From the NCBI GenBank assembly GCA_965649825.1, contig OZ287694.1, forward strand, positions 806,001 through 870,000: a stretch of 64,000 nt of DNA. Reading direction: 5' to 3'. Numbering within the stretch: the first letter of the stretch is position 1; the number at the start of each line of letters is the position of its first letter. Origin of the DNA: Penicillus capitatus (Eukaryota; Chlorophyta). The notes beneath the pieces are model-generated. The model was not told where the DNA came from. It saw nothing but the letters and a program-made list of their open reading frames with translations, and ran no database searches. This document shows, piece by piece, positions 20,273-31,776 of the stretch. A program made the translations under genes and the position numbers.

Positions 20273-22141
20273 TTAAGCGACTTTGGATACGACACCGGCA
20301 CCGACGGTACGGCCGCCTTCGCGTACGGCAAACCGTAGACCAGGTTCGATCGCGATCTCTTCGACAAGGTGAACGGTCGCCGAGACATTGTCCCCAGGCA
20401 TCACCATTTCCACACTTTTTGGAAGCTCAAACTCACCTGGTCACACTTTTAGACGTCACATCGCAGCCTCTGAGTGTGACCTGTGATATTTGCTGTGCGA
20501 AAGAAGAACTGAGGACGGTAACGGGAGAAGAACGGTTTGTGTCGGCCGCCTTCTTCTTTGGTCAAGGCATAGAGCTCCGCTTCAAATGTTTTGCAGGTTT
20601 TGATGGTCCCAGGAGCAGCGACGACTTGACCTGAACATCTCACTCATTGATGGTCACACAAATGATGACTGATTAGATGAATGACCTCGGTAGACCTCGG
20701 ATCGTTTGAGCCCTCGTAGCAGCAGTCCGACATTGTCACCGGCCTGTCCTTGGCCAAGGGATTTCTTGAACATTTCCACGCCTGTCACCGTCGTTTTCTG
20801 TTTCTCCTTGAATCCCACGATCTCTATCTCATCGCCAACCTTGATCACTCCTGTGAAGGGGTCGTTATCAAGAGTGTTGTAAAATGCAGGGGATGGATTG
20901 CCTTTTTCGACGCTTCCTGTGGCGACGGTCCCTCGACCGGGAATACTGTAGACGTCTTCGACAGGCATCAGAAAGGGTTTGTCCAAATCTCGCGTCGGCA
21001 AAGGAATGCTCTCATCCACAGCTTTCATAAGCTTTATGATCGACTCTCTGAACGCAAACGCATCGTTCTCCGACACACTCTTGCGATCGCCCACTTTCCG
21101 AGCTTTGGATTTTCGTTGTTCATAGCACAGAGGGCTGACCCATGCACAAAAGACGTCGCATCGCCATCGAATCTACATTCCTTGCGTCTATTATGTACTC
21201 AAGAGATGTGTGATGTCACACTTGTAGAATGAAAGGAGATCTCGAACTTCCATTTCGACCAATTCCAATAACTCTTCATCGTCGACCAAGTCACACTTGT
21301 TCAGATAGACCACCATCGCTGGCACACCAACCTGTCCTCTCACCTTTCCAGTCCACATAGAGTGATGATCACGGAAGACCTGCCGGGCAAGAAGGATGTG
21401 CTCCCTTGTCTGTGGCATTGGTCCATCCTGTGCAGAGACAACCAAAATAGCGCCATCCATCTAAACCGACACATCACACAATTTCCATAAGGTCACACAT
21501 CTCTCTCACTTGCGCGGCGCCGGTGATCATGTTTTTAATGTAATCTGCGTGGCCCGGGCAGTCCACATGCGCATAGTGGCGGTTATCTGTCTCGTATTCG
21601 ACTAACACCACATGCAGCTGTCAGTCACATCACACCATTCTGTCTCGTCAGCCCGTTCTCACCAATAGCTGTCGAGATCGTAATGCCTCGTGCTTTCTCT
21701 TCTGGTGCCTGATCGAACAGATCCGATCATACAGATCCGGTGAATAGCATTTACTTTGTCGATCTGATCATAGGCACGTTCCTTTGCCTGTCCCATCTCT
21801 GCCAAGACCTAAGCGCATCTCTGAGAGAATGCACGCACGATTTCTTTGTTCCTGCCTTCGTGATCGCTGCCGTCAGTGTTGTCTTGCCATGATCCACATG
21901 TCCAATCGTTCCGATGTTCACGTGAGGTTTCTTTCGCTCGAAAACCTCAGTGGCTAGACTCCGATTCAAAAATGACACAACAGACCATCCGCCGCCTCCG
22001 CTATGCAACAGGATCCTGTCGCTGAACGATCGGGATGGTATTGGCAGACGTGGGTATGGACGGAGTTGATCCTATGGGCCATGAACACCACGTCGACGCA
22101 AGGGATCGTCGCATCGCCTCGGCGAACTGTCGACGCATCAT
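20273..22141 (-). CDS. TUFM: Mitochondrial elongation factor Tu
   Basis: GTPase that delivers aminoacyl-tRNA to the organelle ribosome. The first exon 22141-22089 encodes a basic presequence ([17 protein letters not shown]); splicing over 22088-22022 restores frame into [15 protein letters not shown]-binding motifs are present: [18 protein letters not shown] and NKCD. Later parts include [33 protein letters not shown] and the C-terminal [19 protein letters not shown]. There are at least six introns. The Arg-rich amphipathic leader points to mitochondria; plastid tufA is normally plastid-encoded. Start chosen because no in-frame ATG exists in exon 2 before GTIGHVDHG. Confidence 0.9.
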
Positions 22142-22369
22142 CGTGACGGCCGTCATCGCTGACGTCGGTCGGTGTCGATCTCTTCTTCGACACGCGCGTG
22201 TTCTTTGGGTATCGCGTTTAAACGCCCGTCCACGGCGTCCTCTCCTTGGTGTCTGTCTCTCAATACGGGCACGCAGGCGGTGCGGGTCCCGTTCGGCTCG
22301 ACACGATCGATCGACGTCTTGTCAAGACGGTGGCGGCAAGGTCGTGCCCATTGAAGATTTGAAGCGACG

Positions 22370-23096
22370 ATGGTGTGCGTCAAGGAAGTGCCAGCCAATC
22401 TCTTTATCGAGGCCTATGCTGAACACTTGGCCAAAAAAGTGCGCCGCGCACAACGACGCCCTGCCACAACGGCATACCACCTCTGCTGCAGCTGACGTTG
22501 CCTGAATGGGAGACGATCGTGAAGACAGCGAGTTTTAAAGAAATGCCGCCAGCAGATGCGAACTGGTACTGCGTCCGTGCAGGTAAGGAAGCAGTAAACG
22601 AAGGGGTATGTTCAGCCCCTCGACGTCAGGACGACGCTTTGTTAGATGCGCCGTCCTGCGTCTCGAGGGGAGAGTAACGGACGGTCATGCATCATTACCG
22701 TACGCAGATCACTTTGCGTTTCGGTTGGTTTATGTCCCATACGCTCACTCCTGTCCTGTCACATCATGTTTGACGGCTGGTTCATGATGTTTAGCATCGA
22801 TTTGTCGAAAGCTTTATTTTCGGCAAGAGATCGGCGTCGGGATGTTTCGTAAGCTCTATGGAGGGAAGCATCAGAAGACGGTGAAGGCGGGGCATTTCCG
22901 TAAAGCGGCCGGCGGTCTGATTCGACACATTCTGCAGCAGCTGGAGAAAATCGGATTCGTGGAGAAGAGCACCGAGATGAAAGGGGGACGAAAACTGACG
23001 CCCAGTGGACAGCGAGATATGGATCTCGTGGCAGGCAGTGTCCAATTCGACTCCTATCTGGACGAAATGATCACAGAAGAGGCGGCGCCGGCCTGA
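22370..23096 (+). CDS. RPS19: Cytosolic 40S ribosomal protein eS19 (RPS19)
   Basis: Three exons: 22370-22438, 22492-22582 and 22795-23096. The protein starts MVCVKEVPANLFIEAYAEHL, then LTLPEWETIVKTASFKEMPP, DANWYCVRAASICRKLYF, GVGMFRKLYGGKHQ and GGRKLTPSGQRDMDLVAG. It is required for late 18S rRNA maturation and head formation. Frame is exact over both introns (GCA-G joined to CA gives GCA GCA). The second intron, 212 nt, is four times the local norm and contains a probable H/ACA snoRNA. The gene is divergent from the EF-Tu gene, 228 bp apart. Confidence 0.92.
22615..22744 (+). ncRNA. Probable H/ACA-box snoRNA in the second intron of RPS19
   Basis: Hairpin 1 pairs CCCCTCGA (22616-22623) with TCGAGGGG (22663-22670) and has an inner pair AGGACG/CGTCCT. 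It is followed directly by AGAGTA (22671-22676), which fits box H (ANANNA). Hairpin 2 runs from GGAC (22679) to GTCC (22737) with an inner TACGCA/TGCGT pair. ATA, a known variant of the ACA box, lies at 22739-22741, three bases before the inferred 3' end. Hosting in a long ribosomal-protein intron is the usual arrangement. The target uridine was not determined. Confidence 0.5.
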
Positions 23097-23119
23097 AAGA
23101 TCGACGTCGATTGGAGAGA

Positions 23120-24110
23120 CACGAAGCCACAGGAAACATCGTAGGATGAAAAGACATGTGAAAAGACGTCGTGTCAAGATCTGTGCCCCTTTCGCTTTTT
23201 GAAGTGTCTCCTGCAGAGAGAGGTAAAAGAGAAGTGGAGACATGAGGTCTGCGGACCCTGTCAAACGCTGCCAGACGGAAGGAGCGCTCAGCCAGTTGGG
23301 CAATCGTAGTTCCTTTGATGTGACAGGTCGATTCAACATCTCTCGCCGGATGCCTTTTTGCGGTGTCGATACCAATGCCCTTGCAAAACAGCTGTTCTCC
23401 AATCGCCACTGTTCTTCGAGATCTCGGCTGCCGTGTCGTTCGCAATGCCTGCGACGAAATGGACGGTCGTTTTGTTTTGGCGCATGCTGGCGGCGTACAG
23501 GAGGACAGGAGCAGAGAAGGGACGCGCAATGCGTCGTGCGATGGGATTCAGCGGAAGACGTCTATGCAGCGTCATGGATCGAATGCGGAGAGATTCCACC
23601 AAACACTTCTCATCCTCTTGCTCTTCGATCTCCATCTCCACGACCCGTTCGTCCATCTCTCGGATTCGATCCAGACGGCGGCGCAGAATCTCGCCATCCG
23701 ATGTGACATCCATCATGCATCTCTCTGTCTGTACAGACTACAAAGCATGCCGTTATGGATGAAAAACGTGAAATTCTCTCTGTGCCTTGGATTCGAATGG
23801 CTTGGGTGGTAAAGGTGCTTTGCCTTCAGAGGTCTTTTCCTGCGATAGATGACATCCGTTGGAATCATCCCGTAGTCTATCTCCATCCTCTTCGGACAGA
23901 CAGCGCAGTATTCTGTGCAGCTTTTGTGCGTCCTTCTCTGTCGATCGCTCCCCAGAGAGACGACTCTCGGAGACCCACTGCACCAGGCGCTCGACCGTCG
24001 TACGCAGCAACTCCACGACATCTATCTTTCCGTCCTGCCATCGCAGCACCTTCTCTTCAAAAGGGGACGACGTTTTGCGCGTAGTGCGCTGTTCGTTGCC
24101 TTGTGCGACG
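23120..24110 (-). CDS. Unknown protein, charged and helical
   Basis: Two open stretches join in the minus sense: one starting near VLRWQDGKIDVVELLRTTVE with RILRCLSEEDGDRL, and one with GEILRRRLDRIREMDERVVE, an acidic coiled-coil-like helix, then LLYAASMRQNKTTVHFVAGI. A short intron around 23715-23760 would connect them. The C-terminal end beyond about 23360 is unclear. No family recognised. It ends close to RPS19, and a tRNA gene lies just upstream, so the gene start is probably between 24110 and 24200. Confidence 0.35.
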
Positions 24111-24214
24111 CGACGAGGAGTTGGACGATGTTGTCCGGGTCTTCTTCACATGACGGCGATTTGATTTCGATTGACGATACCCTGCGCAAAAGAAAGACGT
24201 CGAGAAGCGAGAGA

Positions 24215-24286
24215 TGTCACTGGGGAGAATCGAACTCCCGTTTCTGGAGCCACAATCCAGTGTCCTCACCACTAGACGACAGTGAC
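24215..24286 (-). tRNA. tRNA-His (GUG)
   Basis: Full cloverleaf: acceptor GTCACTG pairs with CAGTGAC; D arm GTC/GAC; anticodon stem CTGGA/TCCAG with loop TTGTGGC; T arm GGGAG/CTCCC with loop TTCGATT. The base before position 1 is C, so the G-1 needed for histidyl-tRNA would be added after transcription, as usual in eukaryotes. No intron. Confidence 0.93.
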
Positions 24287-24301
24287 GCTTCGTCCAGACG
24301 G

Positions 24302-25510
24302 TCACTGGGTCCCATAGAGCGACCAAAAAACACAAGCCGTACCGCGGGCAATCCGTTTGGCTGCCTGTGTGTTGCATAAGGCACGTCCCCTTCTTCTTAG
24401 CCCTCTCGAATCCGCACGCGAGCTCGCGGCATCGCACGAGCAGACTCGAGAAGCCATCGACAAGGGACAACGGAGGCAATGCTGCAGGGGAGGACGATGG
24501 GATGCCGTCGGAAATCCACTCAATGGTGGACAATCTCTCACACGTAGAATCACAGCGCTGCTCGATTTCGTTGAAGGCGGCGCAATGGGATGCGATTTTG
24601 GCTTCCAAGGCAGCGGCCTGTGCGTTATGACAGTCGTTGGGAGTTTTCGCATACTGTTGACCGATCTCACTCTTTCACGAGCACGTTGCTCTTCTTCGAG
24701 AGCATGTGTGACGTCCTTTCGCGATTTCGACAGTTCGCTTTCGAGATGCCGCGTGGATTCTTCCAACTCCTTCCAAGCGACCTCCGTCTGGCATCCTTGC
24801 GTCTCGGTCGATATCTGCTCAACGGCACCCACAACGCGTAACTCCTCCTCAAGATCGTCGATCGTTCTTTCGGCCTCTTGTAACTCCCCTTCCAATTTTG
24901 CGTGTGCTTCTCGCAACAAGGTCAACTCTTCTGCACGCGAGGTTGCCTCGTCCGACCATCGTGCCCTTTCCTACGGCCACGATTCTTGCCGCGTCACCGT
25001 CGGCAGCGACTCCACTTCATCCAAACGCTCTCGAACGCGTTCTTCGACGGTCTGATTCCAGTACGCCACCAATTGAGCGCCGACGCCGTCCGGTCCGCGC
25101 ACCGCCAAGCGTTCTATCGTTTCCAGATCCGCATCGTGCTGATCCGCATCGAACGCGGCCGACTGCGTCAAGGCTTCGTTATTCACTCGACTCAGCACAC
25201 GTTCCGACCATTCTTTGAGTCCTCGACGTGCCTCTTCTCCCTCAAGCAATCGTCGGCGATGCTCATCGACCGTCGCCCGAAACAACGTCACTGCGGTGGA
25301 ACACCTTACGACAGCACACGATCAGTCGACGGTCGTCTTCTCTCCAGCTACGTTTCACTTTTTCCAGTAAGTCGGCGTTGAGCGTGTGCCCCGATCGACC
25401 GTCGTTTGGACGTCTCGCGTCTCAATCTCGTTGTCATCGTCGGACGACGTTTCCTCTGCGATAAGCGCATGACCGAATAGATCGCGTGCGATTTCGTCGT
25501 TGTCCTCCAT
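24302..25510 (-). CDS. Coiled-coil protein of unknown function
   Basis: Starts at ATG 25510 with an acidic N-terminus (MEDNDEIARDLFGHALIAEE). After a short intron it continues VDEHRRRLLEGEEARRGLKE, LETIERLAVRGPDGVGAQLV and VEERVRERLDEVE. A long heptad region follows: HAKLEGELQEAERTIDDLEE and WKELEESTRHLESELSKSRK. An intron near 24610-24670 changes frame into LEAKIASHCAAFNEIEQRCD. Charged, Glu/Arg-rich and almost certainly filamentous; a cytoskeletal or centrosomal role is possible but not shown. The 3' end lies next to tRNA-His. Confidence 0.45.
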
Positions 25511-25533
25511 CGACTCGCCAGCGCACAATGACG

Positions 25534-26031
25534 TCAGACCTCGAACGCAACGCGCGTCATGACGACAGAAAACGACGCTTTACACCGTACGTGTGGCGTT
25601 CTACACAGCAAACGTTTTGTAGCGCAAGATAAAGTCCTCAGTATCCACTTCCGGATGCGATAGAAGATACTGAACGTCTTTAGCCACATGCCGCTTTGCT
25701 GTGTAAGTGAACAGCGCATAGATTCCTTCCTCGTTCCTTGACGAACAGACTCTTGCCTCAGGACAGGCGAAAAGACCGGCCTGTACTTCTTTATGGGGTA
25801 GGCCAATGTGTACGGGCCCCGAACGGAGACCTCCACGTTTTCGGCATTGTTATTCAGCAGAAAAGACTCCAGCCGTGCCAGTTGGTGATCCCTAAGGCGA
25901 AACGAGCGCTGTTGGCAGCGGTTGTATAAAAATGCACGTGCAAACCTTTCCTCTTCTGTAATGATGGTGCTCAAACAGAGAAGCGTCTCATAACTGCAGA
26001 AAAGACGCGCCGTTAGCGACGATGCCTCCAT
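25534..26031 (-). CDS. Unknown protein
   Basis: Minus-strand reading from ATG 26031 (MEASSLTARLFCSYETLLCL) through AFLYNRCQQRSFRLRDHQLA and NAENVEVSVRGPYTLAYPIK. It resembles an alpha-helical domain followed by a short beta segment, somewhat like a GINS subunit in layout, but I could not match it to a particular subunit. The C-terminal portion after about 25740 may contain an intron. It follows the coiled-coil gene within 25-30 bp. Confidence 0.35.
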   Translation of the reverse strand: MEASSLTARLFCSYETLLCLSTIITEEERFARAFLYNRCQQRSFRLRDHQLARLESFLLNNNAENVEVSVRGPYTLAYPIKKYRPVFSPVLRQESVRQGTRKESMRCSLTQQSGMWLKTFSIFYRIRKWILRTLSCATKRLLCRTPHVRCKASFSVVMTRVAFEV

Positions 26032-26352
26032 ATACCTTCTCTCACGCACTTTCTCCACAGAGATCTTCCTGGCGGAAGGCCATCTGGCAAAGAAGACGGC
26101 GCTGCCTAAACAGACAGACCTACCTGTCAATGGTATCCATACATGCATGCCTCCAGGGTTTGGTTATGCCTTGGCAGCCAAGGGTACGAGTGGGGCACGG
26201 TCAGTGGCGATTCGCCCACGACCGACACCTCGGTAGTGCGGTAACTGGGTTGGTAAGCCGACGGGGACGGTCGCGGTGACGAATCGCGTCGTCGGGGAGA
26301 TGCGCAGCGAACGGAGGGAAGACATGACGACGGGTCACCAAAATGCAAAACG

Positions 26353-27464
26353 TTAAGGTGTCTGAAGACGACGTCGTCCCCTTCCCTTTCTGCGTTTCTT
26401 TTTCTTCTGCCCGTGCAAAGTACTGCTGCCCTTTCGTTTTGGATCCGTCTTATGTAACGGCATCGATTCTGCCCAGTTCGACTTCTTCTTAGTTTCCAAT
26501 GCCCCTTCATCGATCGGAAGCGATGCTGAAGCTGTCCCAAAAACAGCACCCAGTCCTAGTTGCTCAACGGCGGCGAGAAAAGCCTCTTCTTCCTTCGTTT
26601 CCTTCACCTTCTGCATCAGTGTATCGAACACGAAAGAGCTACAGAAATGCTTTAGATCTTCACTATATGAATACACATCCAATGACGCAACTGAATTTTT
26701 CTCTCGAGGACTGGACGAGGCGACGTGGCTGTTCGAAGTGTCTTTGCAAAGGGTAAGATCACACAGGCGAAGCTGCGCTGCGTCATCGCATCACTCTTTT
26801 CTTCCTGTAACGCTTTGTCGAGCTCTTCGATGTAAATCTCCACAAAATGCGACGGAATGCCAGGCGCCACACCGTCTTTCGAAAAGATCTCGTCGCCCAG
26901 AGATGCAAAGAACTCCTTGTGCGACCTGACAGATAAACATAGCGTCGAATCGTAAGATCACACAAAAGCGAGAGGACGTGTGGCACCATTGAGTGCGCAC
27001 GGCTAATCTCCAGACGGCGTGAAGCATCTTCCGTGCCAAGGTGTAGTACTTATCCAACCGATACTGATCGATCATGATCCATTCACGACGGAGCGTCGCC
27101 AAGAACGTCGACCAAAACATCCGACGGCACTATATCACTCTTTTCTCACACTTTCCAGCGACGTCCCTTACCTTCAGCGTCATGTCCTCGTCCAAAAGAC
27201 AATCCGAAATCGCGCATGCCCTGGCGTGCTGCAAACACGGCCGTCTTGTATGGGAAACTGCTTGGAAGGTGAGTATCGCACTTGTTGCGTGTCGCCGTCG
27301 AGGTTCCACATTCCATAGAACAACCCTTTCCACAGTTTCATTCCCGTTTCCTCCGTCCCATCTCCTGCATCGCGGAGAAACGGCCGCACGCGTGTGAAGG
27401 CGTCATCGCGCACGTCGTCGAGGGCACTACCGAGGTCCTTTGCGAGTCTTTCGACGTCGCTCAT
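26353..27464 (-). CDS. RRP1: Nop52/RRP1-family nucleolar protein
   Basis: Nucleolar factor of the RRP1/Nop52 family needed for 27S pre-rRNA processing of the 60S subunit. It starts MSDVERLAKDLGSALDDVRD. It then has the family signature WKGLFYGMWN (human WKGLFYCMWM), a Trp-rich helix FWSTFLATLRREWIMIDQYR followed by LDKYYTLARKMLH, and GIPSHFVEIYIEELDKA (human GVKSHFIEIFLEEL). The C-terminus is Lys/Arg-rich (KKKKRRKGRGRRR), a nucleolar localisation signal. Four or five introns break the frame, including ones near 27130-27190 and 26935-26970. Divergent from the small membrane-protein gene at 27528. Confidence 0.82.
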
Positions 27465-27527
27465 CGGCCGAGACGTGAGTGACGTGACAGGACACGCCGT
27501 ACACTATTCCCTCGTTCAGCGAAGCCT

Positions 27528-28072
27528 ATGTTTAACGCCCAGAACGTCGGCGAACGCGGAGGAAGTCGCCCTTTCGTCGTGGGACTCGTTCTCCTTCTTC
27601 TCTTTCTGAGTACGACGCAAGATTGGGGCTCACCTCCTCGAAATACATCGAGAAAACAACTCAAAGAGAGCACTCCGCAGGACGTTGCCGTCGAAACGAA
27701 AGAAATCGTAAGCTGCAGAGCTCATTTGTCACATCTCATCCGCTCTGTTCTATAGATCATACGCAATCTCGTGAGAAGTAATGAGAAATTGGAGGTGATG
27801 CCAATCAGCTTCGGCGGACAGCAGTCATGCATTGTTCGATGCTGTAGGCTGAGAATGGGGAGCTGCGGTTAGAGCTTGCTGTTCTGAGGAGTGCATCGAA
27901 ATCGATGCGGTCCATGAACAACGGCCAACCGCCGGACGATGTATCCGAGTCCGCTTCCGAACAGACCACCACCATCGAGGACGCTCAGAAAACGCAATCG
28001 AAGGATGTACATGAGCAAAATACGGACAAGGAAGCATCGTTAGAAGACAGCAAGACACTGCCGCAACTGTAA
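27528..28072 (+). CDS. Small type II membrane protein with coiled coil, unknown
   Basis: MFNAQNVGERGGSRPFVVGL is followed by a single hydrophobic segment (VVGLVLLLLFLS), then a hydrophilic helical region. Two introns (about 27709-27755 and 27797-27847) join TKEI to IIRNLVRSNEKLE and then AENGELRLELAVLRSAS. The C-terminal 50 residues are Ser/Glu/Asp-rich. The final CTG TAA at 28067-28072 is followed by GCATC, so the last bases could instead be a splice donor (GTAAGC). No family recognised. Confidence 0.45.
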
Positions 28073-28311
28073 GCATCATCCTGTACTGTGTTTCGCATCT
28101 GCATCGTCACCGGACACGTTTCTTGGATGATCTCTCGACGGACGGCGGTGATGCACCATCGACGTCCATCGCATCGCTTTCTCTCTCCGTCTCGTTCTCT
28201 CCCGCCGCCTCCGAAGATGCTGATCTCTTCTCCAATGTCTCCTACAGTATCTAGCTGTCTTGTCACAGCGTTTTCAGCTAAGGACGTACGATGATGTCCG
28301 GGATGTCGGGC

Positions 28312-28891
28312 TCAGGTTTCAGCTTCAACGATCCTTGCATGAAAGCTTCTGAAATGGAAGCCGTCATGAAAGTCTGAGTCACGAGATGATGTATAGGTGC
28401 CTTTGGCTTTCTGAAATCTTTTGCCTTCCATGTGTTTCTTCACCGCATGGACACCCACGCCGATTAACTGACCCGTCAGTGCACAGTAAATGCTCTCCCT
28501 GTCACATCAACGAGGCAGGATGCAGCGGGCGGCATCGTAGCATACTCGAAGTTCTTGGATCGAACAAAGAAAGGCTCAAACTGCTGCATCTCGTCAAAAT
28601 GCGCCTCCAGATCTTTCAGTCTTTTGAATTTTTTGCCACTGGTGTCGATGAATAGGTCAGAAGGGATCGGTTGCGGCGGTTGTACTTGACAAAGGCTTCC
28701 AGTACTTCGAGCCGCGGAACGAATTCGCGCCCGTTTCTTCGACACCTCACCCGTCCATTCGCTAGCCACTCAAAATCATCACCCCTCGTCTGCACCCATT
28801 TTCGCACCGCGCGGTCATTCGCATCCGTTTCCATCCGTTCCTTGTGATTCTTCGGACGAGGTCTGACGTCGTCTTGATGATGTGACATCAT
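28312..28891 (-). CDS. SURF2-like protein
   Basis: Resembles surfeit locus protein 2, a nucleolar/ribosome-associated protein of unclear role. Marks: RVRCRRNGREFVPRLEVLEA (SURF2 LRCKLTGHELP), GKKFKRLKDL with FEPFFVRSKN (SURF2 GKKYQRL, FEPHIVPSTKN), and LTGQLIGVGVHAVKKHMEGK with RFQKAKGTY near the stop at 28312. Two short introns lie near 28500 and 28660-28690. Start at ATG 28891 or 28888 (MMSHHQDDVRPRP). Together with RRP1 and the ribosomal protein genes it adds to the ribosome-biogenesis content of this part. Confidence 0.6.
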
Positions 28892-29230
28892 CAAGGTCCC
28901 AAATTCAACGTTGCTTACAAAAAGGCCATTCGAAAGCGAACGTCTTCGTTTGTCGGTTTCAATGTTCCACACTTTGCTGCTTGTATTGCAACGACCAGTT
29001 GACTAAAGCGAGAAGTTTCATTGTCATTAGTTTCGAGTTCCCAAATCCTTCGTTAACCGCACTTGCTGCTCTTTTTGACTCGAACGCTCTGTGCTTGCGT
29101 ATCGTGGGTGTCCCGTTTCAGTACTTGTGATAATTCGACATCTTTGAGCGTCACGCACCAACGGGCGAGGTTTCCGCTTCGGACGTCGTCGGGATGTTTA
29201 CTCCAGTCAAAAGGTAGCGCCGCGTGGCGT

Positions 29231-31776
29231 ATGCGTGAAATTCGAGGTGTATGTTCGTGCAGAGGAGCGCCACGTTTGTTTTCATCTGGAGCTGTCTCTG
29301 TTCTCAAGTCCGAAAAGCTGCAAGGCGGTATTCACGGAAACAGTGAGTACAAAGAAGATCAGGAGGACCATTCCCCGAACCATCGTCGAGCCGAACTGAA
29401 AGGGCCCATTCTCAGTCAAGACACCGTGTGGAGAAACGACGGGGCGTCGCTCTGTGGCGGCGTCTTTGGGGAAAATACCACTACTGCTGTCGCTGCCGCT
29501 GCTGCCATGGCGGCTTCACCTCAAGTCTATGACCATGCAACCCGGCCGGGTTTGCAATCGCATCTTCAGCTTTCACAAGGAACGGCACAACGTCCACCAG
29601 CCGTTAGCGCGCCCCATCCGATAAGGACCACCCAAGTCTGTCGCAGCTTCACGCTGCCTTCTGCAAAAGACTGCGTTATGGATGGGTCTTGTTTACAGGA
29701 ACCTGCGTCGTCTCTGTCATTTGATGAACAATTTGGAGGATGGCGTGATCTGCCGACGGCGTTGTGGAATCCGACACCGAACGCGACGGCGCCACAAGAC
29801 CTCTGCAACGAACAACCCGCACTCGATATGGAAGCTTTTCTTCAAGTACGTTACAGGGCATCGTTGCGCGATGGGACGTTTGTATGTTGGCAGGAACTGT
29901 CTTTGAGCGAATCCTCGTCTTCCCAGGCAGATTTATCCAGCTTCGACACGTCGGAAGGAACAAATCCGCAAGTCGGGACGGATTTTTGCAACAATCTTTC
30001 GTCTCCTGTGTCAGCCGGCTACGACGCCACGGCGATGCCCTCAGCTTTGCAGGCAACTTACGACCCACTGCTGACTCTCGCCATGGTCGATCCAACAAAA
30101 GCAGTCCATCACTTCAACGCAATGCCGTTCGATGCGCTAAGCGCTGCCATCGGTGCGCATCTCTGGAATACGGGACCCGTTCCGGACGTCGCACTCTTCT
30201 ACCTGTTTCGCAAGGTCGTGACGGCTACGGAAATATCGACGGAATCGATGACGTGTCCGTTATAGGTGCACAGCAAAGAGCAAGCGGACCAAGCAGTGAC
30301 GGCGCTGGTCACGGATCGCGAAATTCGCACCCATCAAGGCGTTACGACGCCTTACTCTGAAGTGACGTCCGCTGCAGTATTCAACGCCCTTAACCGGACA
30401 GGCACGCAACCGTCACATCAGCAGAAAGATAGTGAGGTTTAACGGTTGTGTGATGGATGGGACAGGTGGCGAGACTCTGGTGGTAGCAGCAGCCGAAAAA
30501 GCATTTGAACTGGGTCTGACCCTCTCACGTAGTAACATGTATCATCTGATGAAGCAATACAGCGTTCAAGGAAAAGTCGACCACGTCGAGAAGCTTTTTA
30601 GAGCGCTGGAGACCTCTGGAAAGAGTTGGAATTCCAATTGCATCGTCATCATGATGCTGGCCTACTTTAATCAAGGTCGATTTGAAGATGCCGACAAACT
30701 GCGTCATGAGCTGAACGCCCGTGGCATCAAGATTTCCGAAAGAATTGAAACACGTCTGGACAAACTTTTGGCGGGAGAAGAAAAATGGAGATGGGAAGAT
30801 AAAGTGTTCTACAGACCCAGGAAAGCACATTTGGCTCCTCCCCCTGGATTCCAACCCCTGCATCAACAACTGCCATCCATGATGACGATGATGCAGCCAT
30901 TCATGCGCAGACCTGGATCGATGCACGAGGCAATGAAGGCGTACAATCCCTACACGTCGTCTGTACAGTCTCTGCATACGAATGCGATGCCGTCTCAGAA
31001 GGAGCCAGAAGACGAGTACATTTTGAGAGATCTGCCGCCTGTGACTCTCAAGGATGCCGTCAAGGAACCAAGGTACAGAGCTCCTCCTTCGCTATTGACG
31101 TGACGTGACGTGCTGTGCAGAATTCACTTGAATGTCTTGCGATCTGCTGGATTTGATGATCTATTCACTGTCCTGGAAGACTTTGTCCGTGTAGAGGGTC
31201 CCGTAGAGAACGTCTGCATTTCATTCCTCTTCAGAAAGGTGGATACTAAGCGCGACGTCGAAAGAGCGATGAACTTTCTGAAATCAGAGAGATCCGCCAG
31301 GGCAACTGCCGGCGTCTCTGAGGAGTATAACGAAACAACATGCTCAAGGATCTTCACCGCGCTCTTCCGAACGGGTAAGGTTCTTGGATGTGTGACGTCT
31401 TGGTAGACAGCTGTGTGATGTGACAGGTGCTTCTGATCTGGCCTTTAACTGTGCCGAAAATGCTCACGAAACTGGATTGGTTCTGTCGGGTAAAGCACTC
31501 CATGAACTGCTTAAGAGCTTTGCGACGCGGAACGACGTCGAGAAAGTAGAAGAAATTTGGAAGTTGGTCAAGTTAAACGGCAAGCCTAGTTCTAGAATCG
31601 TTTATTCCATTTTCAGAACCTACTTTGACAATGGTATGATGGAAAGAGCCAGTGCCTTTCACAGGGAAATCCAAAACATCGGTATCAAACTGAGCGCCTC
31701 GGCGACTCGTAACATCGAAGATGTGCTTTCTGGCGTGAAGAGCTGGGTCAGAGATCCACATTCCAATGAATTCTGA
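29231..31776 (+). CDS. Pentatricopeptide-repeat-like organellar protein with duplicated unit
   Basis: Helical-repeat protein of PPR type, probably an organelle RNA-binding factor. The first exon encodes a long Ser/Ala/Pro-rich, poorly conserved region. PPR-like helices are clear in SRSNMYHLMKQYSVQGKVDH, CIVIMMLAYFNQGRFEDADK and KALHELLKSFATRNDVEKVE. Two units of about 190 residues repeat: (DVALFYLFRKV ... ALNRTG ... KLLAGEEKW) and (ENVCISFLFRKV ... ALFRTG ... VLSGVKSW). Introns lie at equivalent places in both units, for example after RTG. A frame open upstream to 29063 reads like a presequence but lacks an ATG, so an upstream start exon may exist; 29231 is the first ATG. Confidence 0.65.

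Noticed and set aside
20640-20700. C/D-box-like sequence (ATGATGAC followed by CTGA) in an EF-Tu intron region
   Set aside because: The two boxes are adjacent with no space for a guide, and there are no terminal pairing stems; the intron is of normal length.
22035-22360. Open frames between EF-Tu and eS19
   Set aside because: They overlap the EF-Tu first exon and intron and the shared promoter; no protein-like sequence was found beyond the EF-Tu presequence.
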